From Capnocytophaga sp. oral taxon 338 str. F0234 (GTDB taxonomy: Bacteria; Bacteroidota; Bacteroidia; Flavobacteriales; Flavobacteriaceae), in NCBI RefSeq assembly GCF_000192225.1, contig NZ_GL872413.1, forward strand, positions 310,905 to 374,904: 64,000 nt of DNA. Direction: 5' to 3'. The position numbers and the translations under genes were made by a program. Of this stretch, positions 24,816 through 32,994 are shown in pieces; the stretch's first letter is position 1; every line of letters starts with the position of its first letter. The notes under the pieces were generated by a model. It worked only from the letters and a program-made list of their open reading frames with translations. It was not told where the DNA came from and searched no databases.

Positions 24816-26549
24816 ATGAGAATACAGTTTTTTTTTCTTTTTAGTAGTTTTCTTTATTCATTAACTACTTTAGGGCAAGCTCAAGACAGTCTTTTACGGA
24901 TATTACAGAAACAAGTAAGAGAATTAAAGATACAACGTAGTCAGGATTCTTTGAAAGTAAATGTGCTTAGTGAGGAGTTAAAGTCCTTATTACTTTTGGA
25001 TACGCAGCACGCAGAAACCTCTAAAGATTCTCTTTATAAGAAACAACGTCAAGAAGAAATCAAGCGTATTTATTCTAAGGCTAACGGTGCTCCCATACGC
25101 TTGGATAATGACACTCTTTATACAATATATGTAAGTTTGGGATTTTATTCTCCCTTAGAGCGTTCTGAGTATATAGAGAAAAAATTACATAAATTAGTAG
25201 AACTCCCCGTATTTAAGCCAGATTCTTTAAAAATAAAACCTCATGATGACTTACTTATGATAACTTATCAAGGGGAATGGATACAAGCCATTAGTGAGGA
25301 AGATGCACTATTAGCTCATCTTACTAAGGAGGAATTGGCAAACTCCTTACGCGGGGACATACTTAGAGGAATAGACCAGTATAGAGAAGAGCATAGCATA
25401 CAGAAACGTCTCATGCGTATAGGAGAATTAGTCTTGCTTGTGATGGCAATTACTATTCTTTTCTATATACTTAATTTTCTTTTTAGAAAACTTAAGAAAT
25501 TATTACTTAAGCAATCCGTTTTTAAAACTGGAATAAAAGTAAGGAATTACCAAATACTTAATAAGGAGAAGATTAATTATATTCTTACCAGAATCATATC
25601 CTTGATAAAATTAATTATATTCTTTATAGTTATTTTTTCCAGTATTCCTATAGCTTTAAAGCTTTTCCCTTCTACCCAACTGTGGGCAGAGAAGTTATTA
25701 AATCTTCTTTTAGAACCCCTTACTGAAATAGGAAATGCTATAGTGAAATACTTACCTAATCTGGTAGTGATAGGAATCATTATTCTGATTGCTCGCATTA
25801 TCCTCCAGCTAATGCGTTATTTTCTGTATGAAATAGAGCGAGGAGCTCTCAAGATAAAAGGATTTTATAAGGAATGGGCAAAACCTACTTATAATATTGT
25901 ACGCATATTGTTCTTATGTTTTGTCTTTATAGTAATATTTCCATATTTACCAGGTTCAGGATCTTCTGCTTTTCAGGGAGTTTCTATTTTTTTAGGATTA
26001 CTCATTTCTTTAGGGTCTTCTTCTACTATTTCCAATGGAATAGCAGGGATATTTATTACTTATATGCGTGCTTTCCGAGAAAATGATTGGATAAAAGTAG
26101 GTGATCTTATTGGAATGGTAATTCATAAAGATAGTTTAGTAACTCGTCTTAGGACTATTAATAATGAGGAAGTTACAGTACCTAATTCTACGATACTTAC
26201 AAGCTCTACTATGAATTTTTCTTCTATAGGGCGTACCAATGGACTGGTAATTACCACTCAAGTAAAAGTTCGTTATGATGCTCGCTTGGAGGAGGTAGAT
26301 GCGACTCTTATTGCTGCAGCACAAGCTACCAAAGGGATTACAGATAGGATAACTCCTTATATCTATCATATATCCTTGAACGAACTTAATGCTACGTATG
26401 AGATTAATGCGCTTACCTTTGAACCACAGAATATGTATGTGATTAAGTCTGACCTTATTAAGAATATTTATAATGCTTTTCGTGAACGAAATATAGAGCT
26501 TACTTCTATTGAATTTGTAGAGATATCTGAAAAAACAACTCATAACTAA
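24816..26549 (+). CDS. MscS-family mechanosensitive ion channel
   Basis: 577 residues. A signal peptide (ending T-L-G-Q-A-Q) and a charged periplasmic domain with helical segments (25-195) precede several transmembrane helices (about 205-225, 260-285, 310-340, 355-375). The MscS core follows: the pore-lining region GSSSTISNGIAGIFITYMRAF, then the beta-domain RENDWIKVGDLIG ... TVPNSTIL. These channels release solutes on osmotic downshock. The pore helix is less Gly/Ala-patterned than in E. coli MscS. It is followed by a ketosynthase gene after 12 bp, an odd partner that probably shares the transcript. Confidence 0.92.
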   Translation: MRIQFFFLFSSFLYSLTTLGQAQDSLLRILQKQVRELKIQRSQDSLKVNVLSEELKSLLLLDTQHAETSKDSLYKKQRQEEIKRIYSKANGAPIRLDNDTLYTIYVSLGFYSPLERSEYIEKKLHKLVELPVFKPDSLKIKPHDDLLMITYQGEWIQAISEEDALLAHLTKEELANSLRGDILRGIDQYREEHSIQKRLMRIGELVLLVMAITILFYILNFLFRKLKKLLLKQSVFKTGIKVRNYQILNKEKINYILTRIISLIKLIIFFIVIFSSIPIALKLFPSTQLWAEKLLNLLLEPLTEIGNAIVKYLPNLVVIGIIILIARIILQLMRYFLYEIERGALKIKGFYKEWAKPTYNIVRILFLCFVFIVIFPYLPGSGSSAFQGVSIFLGLLISLGSSSTISNGIAGIFITYMRAFRENDWIKVGDLIGMVIHKDSLVTRLRTINNEEVTVPNSTILTSSTMNFSSIGRTNGLVITTQVKVRYDARLEEVDATLIAAAQATKGITDRITPYIYHISLNELNATYEINALTFEPQNMYVIKSDLIKNIYNAFRERNIELTSIEFVEISEKTTHN

Positions 26550-26561
26550 TTAGTAAATAAA

Positions 26562-27680
26562 GTGTCATTCATACATTCTTATAATTGTGTAACTCCGTTA
26601 GGAATTACTGTCCAAGATAGTGTAGAAGCATTATTAGAAGGACGTACAGGGATACAATTTTTTCATCATTTTGGTAGAATTTCGGATATATATTTAGCAA
26701 AAGTTTCTACTGAAAAGGTAGAAGAATATTTTCCTTATATAAGTTCTACAAAGAAATGGTCTTGGTTGGAGAAAATGCTCCTTTTAGCCATAGTTCCCAT
26801 TCTATCTACCATAAGAATTACAGAGAAGACAGCTTTTATTTTCTCCACTACTAAGGGAAACATTTCTCAATTAAATTCTCAAATGGAGAAAGGGAGCTTA
26901 CCATACCTTACAAAGATAGCAAAAAAGATAGCTTCTTTTATAGGAGTAAAAACAGAACCTATTATAGTGTCCAATGCTTGTGTATCGGGAGTTATGGCAC
27001 TTTCCTTAGCAGATAGGTTATTAAGAATGGGAATATATGAAAATGCACTTGTGGTAGCAGGAGATGAAATTTCAGAGTTTGTGCTCTCAGGGTTTCAGTC
27101 ATTTCAAGCCATTAGCTCCAAGCCCTGTTGTCCTTATGATAAGGAACGTGACGGTATCACACTTGGGGAGGCTACTGCGGCAGCATTTCTTACCATTGAA
27201 GAACAAGGGAAAAACATTCAGATAATAGGAAGTAGTTCTATTAATGATGCCAATCATATTTCAGGACCTTCACGTACAGGAGAAGGTTTATTCCTAAGTG
27301 TACAGAATGCTTTATGTGATGCCTACATAGAGGTATCACAGTTGGACTTGATTAATGCACATGGAACAGGTACATTATATAATGATGAAATGGAAGCCAT
27401 TGCTTTCTCCCGCTTGGGCTTGCAGGGAGTCCCCTTAAATAGTTATAAGGGGTATTTTGGGCATACCTTAGCCGCTGCAGGTCTGTTGGAAACCATTTTA
27501 AGTGTGGAATTAGCCCAACAAGGAACAATGATTAAAAGTGAAGGATTCAATACCTTAGGAGTTTCTTTTCCCTTGAATATCATAAGAAAAACACAAAAGA
27601 CTACAGTGAAGTATCTCCTTAAAACAGCTTCAGGATTTGGAGGAAGTAATACTGCTATAATAGTCAAAATAGGAGATTAG
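26562..27680 (+). CDS. Beta-ketoacyl synthase (second, flexirubin-type)
   Basis: 372 residues from a GTG start, 12 bp after the MscS gene. It retains the catalytic triad C140 (VSNACVSG), H267 (INAHGTGT) and H301 (GYFGHTLAAAG) and the C-terminal SGFGGSN loop, but is shorter than FabF (about 410) and lacks part of the N-terminal core. Such compact ketosynthases occur in flexirubin and aryl-polyene loci. Together with the ACP-ketosynthase pair and PlsC-like gene at 17-19 kb it suggests a scattered pathway. Its product is unknown. Confidence 0.82.
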   Translation: MSFIHSYNCVTPLGITVQDSVEALLEGRTGIQFFHHFGRISDIYLAKVSTEKVEEYFPYISSTKKWSWLEKMLLLAIVPILSTIRITEKTAFIFSTTKGNISQLNSQMEKGSLPYLTKIAKKIASFIGVKTEPIIVSNACVSGVMALSLADRLLRMGIYENALVVAGDEISEFVLSGFQSFQAISSKPCCPYDKERDGITLGEATAAAFLTIEEQGKNIQIIGSSSINDANHISGPSRTGEGLFLSVQNALCDAYIEVSQLDLINAHGTGTLYNDEMEAIAFSRLGLQGVPLNSYKGYFGHTLAAAGLLETILSVELAQQGTMIKSEGFNTLGVSFPLNIIRKTQKTTVKYLLKTASGFGGSNTAIIVKIGD

Positions 27681-27787
27681 TTTCTTAAAAATACATTGTT
27701 GAATTACAAAGGCATATTAATTTCTTAAAAAAACTTTCCACTTTAAAAAAAAAATACGAACTTTGCTCTTATTTTAAACATAAACAC

Positions 27788-29086
27788 ATGAAGAGAATTC
27801 TGCAAGTAAGCCTTCTATTGCTAAGTTTTACAGCAATAACAGTAAGTTGTAAAAAAGAGAAGAAACAAGCCCAACCCCCTGTGGAGGTACCTCCACCTCC
27901 CAAACCTACTTATGAATATGGGTTTAACTTGCTGGAATATAATGTAGTGAAAGATACACTTAAAACAGGAGATACCTTTGGAGCTATCCTTAATGATCAG
28001 CATATTTCTCCTCAAAAAGTGGCAGAGATAACAGAAAAATCTAAAGAATTACTTCGCCCAAAGGATTTTCGTGCAGGACAGCCATACGCACTCATATTTG
28101 ATAAAAAGATGCCCGATTCTCTGGCTTATTTTATCTATCAACCAAATCTGTTAAACTTTATAGAGGTGAGATTAAAGGACTCTATCTCAGTGAGGAAAAT
28201 TGAAAGAAAAGTAACTATTGTAGAACGTGAAGGAGGAGGGTATATTAAGAATAATCTTATTGAAGATGTAATGAAGTCAGGTATGTCCTTTTCGGCAGCT
28301 TATAAGCTTTCACAGATATTTGATTATACTATTGACTTTTTTCACCTACAGGAGGATGACAAGTTCAAGATCATTTATGATGAACGTTATGTGGACGATA
28401 CCATTAATGCCGGACTTGTACGAGTGAAAGCTGCTTTTTTTGAACATAAAGGGAAACCTTTCTATGCTTTTAATTTTGAAACAGATACTGTTAATCACAA
28501 ATGGGGATATTATGATGAGAATGGAAATATGATGAAGCGTATGTTTCTTAAATCTCCTTTAGACATTTTTCGTATTACTTCTCATTATGGAATGCGTTAT
28601 CATCCTATCCTACATCGGATGAAGGGACATTTTGGTACAGATTATGCAGCGCCTACAGGAACTCCTATTCGTGCCACTGCCAATGGAACAGTAACTCAGG
28701 CAGGGTATAGTTCAGGAAATGGAAATTATGTAAAAATCCGCCATGATAAAACGTATGAGACCCAATACTTACACATGTCCAAGATTATTGCACGAAGGGG
28801 ACAACATGTATCTCAAGGAGATATTATAGGACTGGTAGGAAGTACAGGGCTTGCTACAGGTCCTCATGTATGCTACCGTTTTTGGAAAAATGGAGTACAG
28901 ATAGACCCTCTTAAAGAAAGACTTCCTGAAGCCACCCCTATTGACGCTAAGCTTAAGCCCCGTTATCTTAAATTTGTAGAGCCTCTTAAAAAACAATTAG
29001 ATGCAGTACCCTATACTAATATACAAACTATTGAAATAGAGGATGCTAAGGATGGTGATATAGTGGACTCATTACAAACTAATTAG
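27788..29086 (+). CDS. M23 family peptidase (LytM-like) lipoprotein
   Basis: 432 residues. A lipobox (V-S-C) is followed by a proline-rich spacer (PPVEVPPPPKP), a domain with an N-terminal LysM/OapA-like look (about 50-130), and a C-terminal peptidase domain with GHFGTDYAAPTGTPI (H and D metal ligands), the YLHMSKI strand and GPHVCYRFW. The last motif usually reads H-x-H; here the second histidine is Cys. Cys can bind zinc, and this H-V-C-Y-R form is frequent in Bacteroidota, so activity on peptidoglycan cross-links is possible but not certain. It is 11 bp upstream of the cysN-like gene on the same strand. Confidence 0.87.
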   Translation: MKRILQVSLLLLSFTAITVSCKKEKKQAQPPVEVPPPPKPTYEYGFNLLEYNVVKDTLKTGDTFGAILNDQHISPQKVAEITEKSKELLRPKDFRAGQPYALIFDKKMPDSLAYFIYQPNLLNFIEVRLKDSISVRKIERKVTIVEREGGGYIKNNLIEDVMKSGMSFSAAYKLSQIFDYTIDFFHLQEDDKFKIIYDERYVDDTINAGLVRVKAAFFEHKGKPFYAFNFETDTVNHKWGYYDENGNMMKRMFLKSPLDIFRITSHYGMRYHPILHRMKGHFGTDYAAPTGTPIRATANGTVTQAGYSSGNGNYVKIRHDKTYETQYLHMSKIIARRGQHVSQGDIIGLVGSTGLATGPHVCYRFWKNGVQIDPLKERLPEATPIDAKLKPRYLKFVEPLKKQLDAVPYTNIQTIEIEDAKDGDIVDSLQTN

Positions 29087-29097
29087 AATTTTTAACA

Positions 29098-30336
29098 ATG
29101 AATATATTAAGATTTATCACTGCAGGTAGTGTAGATGATGGAAAAAGTACCCTTATTGGGCGCTTATTATATGATAGTAAGAGTATTTTAGCAGACCAAC
29201 TGGAGGCATTGGAACAACAGTCTAAAAATAAAAATGAAGATGGGGTTGATCTTGCTATCTTAACGGATGGCTTGCGCGCTGAGCGAGAACAAGGAATTAC
29301 CATTGATGTGGCTTATCGTTATTTTGCTACTGCTAAGCGTAAGTTTATTATTGCAGATGCTCCAGGACATGTACAGTATACTCGTAATATGATTACAGGA
29401 GCCTCTAATTCAGAGCTTATCATTATCCTTATTGATGCACGTAATGGAGTTACAGAGCAAACACGCAGGCACTCTATTATAGCTTCGTTATTGAATATTC
29501 CTCAGGTAGTAGTAGCCGTTAATAAAATGGATTTGGTGAATTATTCTCAGGAGGTATTTGCTAATATCAAAAAAGAATATGAAGCAATTGCTCAACGACT
29601 ATCACTAAAGAACGTTCATTATTTCCCTATTTCTGCCCTTATGGGAGATAATATTGTGAATACGACAAAGGCAATGCCATGGTACCATGGAACGTCATTA
29701 TTAGATTTTTTAGAAACTATAGAAATTAATAAAGATAGATACCAACAACCACGTTTTCAGGTACAATATGTAATTCGCCCTCAAACAGAAGCTTTGCATG
29801 ATTATCGAGGTTATGCAGGAGAGATAATTTCAGGTACTTACCGAAAAGGAGATATTATTGAAGTACAACCTGAGGGTATCCTCAGTAGGATAAGTAGGAT
29901 TGAGATGGCAGGAGTAGAAATCCAAGAAGCTGTAGCAGGAGAGGCGGTAGTGTTGCATATTGAAGATGATATTGATATTTCACGGGGAGATTATTTTACA
30001 AAAACGGATAGTCAACCACAAATAAGTCAAGATGTAGATGTGGTCGTATGTTGGATGGATAGGCGTGAATTGCGGGAGGGAAACAAATACCTCCTTCAGC
30101 AAAGGAGTCGCCTTACAAAGGTAATTATTAAAGAAATAGCCTATAAGATAGATGTAAATACGCTTGAACAAACCCCTCAGGTGGAAAGTGTGAAAATTAA
30201 TGAAATAGCTAAGATTCACATAAAGGCAGCAACCCCTTTGGTATATGATAATTTCAAAGAGAACCCACCTATGGGGAGTGCTATTTTAATTGATGAAACT
30301 AGCAATGCGACTGTAGGGGCTGTAATGATAGAATAA
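29098..30336 (+). CDS. cysN: Sulfate adenylyltransferase subunit 1 (CysN-like GTPase)
   Basis: 412 residues. An EF-Tu-type GTPase with G1 GSVDDGKS (about 10-17), G2 in EREQGITIDVAYR, G3 DAPGH and G4 NKMD, followed by two beta-barrel domains. CysN couples GTP hydrolysis to APS formation by CysD. CysD is normally encoded immediately upstream, but here the upstream neighbour is an M23 peptidase and the downstream one is glutamine synthetase. No APS-kinase domain is fused. The family call is firm; whether it works in sulfate assimilation depends on a cysD elsewhere. Confidence 0.9.
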   Translation: MNILRFITAGSVDDGKSTLIGRLLYDSKSILADQLEALEQQSKNKNEDGVDLAILTDGLRAEREQGITIDVAYRYFATAKRKFIIADAPGHVQYTRNMITGASNSELIIILIDARNGVTEQTRRHSIIASLLNIPQVVVAVNKMDLVNYSQEVFANIKKEYEAIAQRLSLKNVHYFPISALMGDNIVNTTKAMPWYHGTSLLDFLETIEINKDRYQQPRFQVQYVIRPQTEALHDYRGYAGEIISGTYRKGDIIEVQPEGILSRISRIEMAGVEIQEAVAGEAVVLHIEDDIDISRGDYFTKTDSQPQISQDVDVVVCWMDRRELREGNKYLLQQRSRLTKVIIKEIAYKIDVNTLEQTPQVESVKINEIAKIHIKAATPLVYDNFKENPPMGSAILIDETSNATVGAVMIE

Positions 30337-30382
30337 GTTTGCTCTTCCTACACTATTTTAATATAACTTATATGATATAAAT

Positions 30383-32557
30383 ATGTTACGATTCAATGCC
30401 TTAACTGAATTACAGAAAAAAAAGCCTATTGTTGTGGTTGAAAAAGGTAAGCGTTCGCAGTTGTTTGCCGCCCATGTATTTAATGAAGAGGCTATGCATC
30501 AGAGAATGACACTTGAAGTTTTTGAAAGTGTTATGCAAGCAATCCGTAAGGGAACTAAGATAGACCGAAAGATAGCAGACCAAGTAGCTATCGCTATGCG
30601 AGATTGGGCTATTGAGAAAGGAGCTACTCATTATACACATTGGTTTCAGCCTCTTACAGGAGGGACTGCAGAGAAGCATGATGCTTTCTTTGAGCCTATT
30701 ACACGTGATAAGGCAATGGAGCATTTCTCAGGAAATCAGTTGGTGCAGCAGGAATCGGATGCTTCTAGTTTTCCTAATGGAGGAATTCGCAATACTTTTG
30801 AGGCACGTGGTTACACCGCTTGGGATCCTTCCTCTCCTCCTTTTGTCTTTGGAACAGTACTTTGTATCCCTACTATTTTTATTGCCTATACAGGAGAGGC
30901 ATTAGATAACAAAACACCTCTGCTTAAGGCTCTTAGTGTTATAGATAAGGCAGCTACGGAAGTGGTACAGTATTTTGATAAGAATGTAAGTAAGGTAACG
31001 ACTACTTTAGGTTGTGAACAAGAATATTTTTTGATAGATAAAACCCTTGCCAGCACTCGTCCTGACTTACTTATTACAGGACGAACTCTCTTGGGACATA
31101 CGGCAGCTAAGGGACAACAGTTGGAAGATCACTATTTAGGAGCTATACCCTCTCGTGTATTAGCTTATATGCGTGACTTGGAACAAGAATGTCTTCTTCT
31201 GGGAATACCTGTAAAAACTCGTCATAATGAAGTAGCTCCTAATCAGTTCGAATTGGCTCCTATTTTTGGAGAAGCAAACCTTGCAGTAGACCAAAATGCA
31301 CTCCTTATGGAGCTTATGCGAAAGGTAGCAGAGCGCCATGACTTTCTCATTCTTTTTCATGAAAAACCTTTTGCGGGAGTGAATGGCTCTGGAAAGCATA
31401 ATAATTGGTCTCTGGTGACTAATACAGGGGTGAACTTGCTTTCCCCTGGTAGGACACCCTTGAGAAATCTACAATTTCTTACTTTTTTTCTATGTACAAT
31501 TAAGGCAGTGCATACTTATGAATCTCTATTAAGAGCGTCTATTGCCTCTGCTACAAATGATTATCGCTTGGGAGCTAATGAGGCACCTCCTGCTATTATG
31601 TCAGTATTCATAGGAGAACAGCTAACTAAAGTCCTTCAGGAATTAGAAAAAGCATCCGTGGAGGAAACTACTTCTAAAGAGAAAAATGTATTGAATGTAT
31701 TGGCAAATATACCAGATCTTCTGATAGATGCTACAGATAGAAACCGTACTTCTCCTTTTGCCTTTACTGGAAACAAATTTGAATTTCGTGCAGTAGGAGC
31801 CAAGGCTAATTGTGGTAAACCAATGATGGTACTCAGTACTATAGTTGCTAAGCAATTGATGGACTTCAAAAAAGAAGTGAATATTCTCCTGAAGAAAAAT
31901 GAAATAAAAAAAGAAGAAGCTATTCTAAAAATATTACGTGAATATGTGAAGGTTTCCAAGCCTATCCTTTTTGAAGGAGATGGGTATAGCAAGGCTTGGG
32001 AAAAGGAAGCACAGAAGCGGGGCTTAAGTAATCATAAAACAACTCCTGAGGCTCTCAAAGAAAATATTTCTGAGAAGGCAATAGTCCTTTTTCAGGAAAT
32101 GGGAGTACTTAGCCGTGTGGAGATAGAGGCTCGTTATGAGATTGCTTTGGAAGAATATGTGAAAACAGTACAGATTGAAGCACGTGTATTAGGAGATATT
32201 GCTCGTAATCATGTAGTACCCACAGCAGTACGCTATCAAAATATTCTTATAGAAAATGTACGAGGACTTAAGGAAGTCTTTGCAGAACATTATGAGGAAG
32301 TAGCCTTAGAACAAATGGATTTAATACGGCATATTTCAGAACATATTAAGGAAATTCATAGCAAAGTATCCCAAATGGTAGAAGCTCGTAAAAAGGTTAA
32401 CCTCCTTTCTTCTTTTGAGGAAAAAGCCAGAGGATATTGCTATGAAGTAAAACCTTTTTTTGACCAGATACGCTACCACTGTGATAAGCTTGAACTTATG
32501 GTAGATGATGAACTTTGGACACTTACTAAGTACAGGGAACTGCTTTCTGTAAATTAG
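30383..32557 (+). CDS. glnN: Glutamine synthetase type III
   Basis: 724 residues, the length of GSIII (about 700-730) rather than GSI (about 470). It has GSIII landmarks: THWFQPLTGGTAEKHDAF, GCEQEYFLI with the metal-binding Glu, TRHNEVAPNQFELAP, and GSGKHNNWS (His in the glutamate site). It makes glutamine from glutamate, ammonia and ATP in the cytoplasm, and is the common form in Bacteroidota. It starts 46 bp after the cysN-like gene. Confidence 0.95.
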   Translation: MLRFNALTELQKKKPIVVVEKGKRSQLFAAHVFNEEAMHQRMTLEVFESVMQAIRKGTKIDRKIADQVAIAMRDWAIEKGATHYTHWFQPLTGGTAEKHDAFFEPITRDKAMEHFSGNQLVQQESDASSFPNGGIRNTFEARGYTAWDPSSPPFVFGTVLCIPTIFIAYTGEALDNKTPLLKALSVIDKAATEVVQYFDKNVSKVTTTLGCEQEYFLIDKTLASTRPDLLITGRTLLGHTAAKGQQLEDHYLGAIPSRVLAYMRDLEQECLLLGIPVKTRHNEVAPNQFELAPIFGEANLAVDQNALLMELMRKVAERHDFLILFHEKPFAGVNGSGKHNNWSLVTNTGVNLLSPGRTPLRNLQFLTFFLCTIKAVHTYESLLRASIASATNDYRLGANEAPPAIMSVFIGEQLTKVLQELEKASVEETTSKEKNVLNVLANIPDLLIDATDRNRTSPFAFTGNKFEFRAVGAKANCGKPMMVLSTIVAKQLMDFKKEVNILLKKNEIKKEEAILKILREYVKVSKPILFEGDGYSKAWEKEAQKRGLSNHKTTPEALKENISEKAIVLFQEMGVLSRVEIEARYEIALEEYVKTVQIEARVLGDIARNHVVPTAVRYQNILIENVRGLKEVFAEHYEEVALEQMDLIRHISEHIKEIHSKVSQMVEARKKVNLLSSFEEKARGYCYEVKPFFDQIRYHCDKLELMVDDELWTLTKYRELLSVN

Positions 32558-32580
32558 GAAAGCAAGCAAATATTTTATTT

Positions 32581-32976
32581 ATGAAAGTTCTATGGTTTTT
32601 ATTTCTTTTTATCCCCTTCAATGTGATTTCACAATCACACTTAAGCACAAAGGAGGAGTTCAAAAATTTCTTATATCGTTTTAAGACGGATAAGGCTTTT
32701 CAAAGGAAACATACTTTCGGTAACTTAGAGTTTTTTAATGGCGTTTCCCCTTATGTGATGAGCCAAAAAGAGCGTAAGGTATTCTTAAATTTTGAGAGGG
32801 AATTTGCCCCTAATGCTCCATTTATAAGTGAAATAACCGAAGACGAAGAGAATTTCTATTATGAGCGTACAGATACCTTAGAGCGAACCCAGACACTCTA
32901 TATATTTAAAAAAACGGGAAAAGATTTTTCATTTGGTGCCTATACTCTATCTCGTATCAGAAAAGACTCTTATTAG
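32581..32976 (+). CDS. Secreted hypothetical protein
   Basis: 131 residues. A signal peptide (MKVLWFLFLFIPFNVISQ) is followed by a compact domain with alternating charged and aromatic residues (EEFKNFLYRFKTDKAFQRKH ends its first helix region) and no recognised motif. It may belong to a DUF4348-like family of periplasmic proteins, but I cannot be sure. It starts 23 bp after glnN and converges on the large lipoprotein gene. Confidence 0.6.
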   Translation: MKVLWFLFLFIPFNVISQSHLSTKEEFKNFLYRFKTDKAFQRKHTFGNLEFFNGVSPYVMSQKERKVFLNFEREFAPNAPFISEITEDEENFYYERTDTLERTQTLYIFKKTGKDFSFGAYTLSRIRKDSY

Positions 32977-32994
32977 AATAATTGTAATTTAAGA

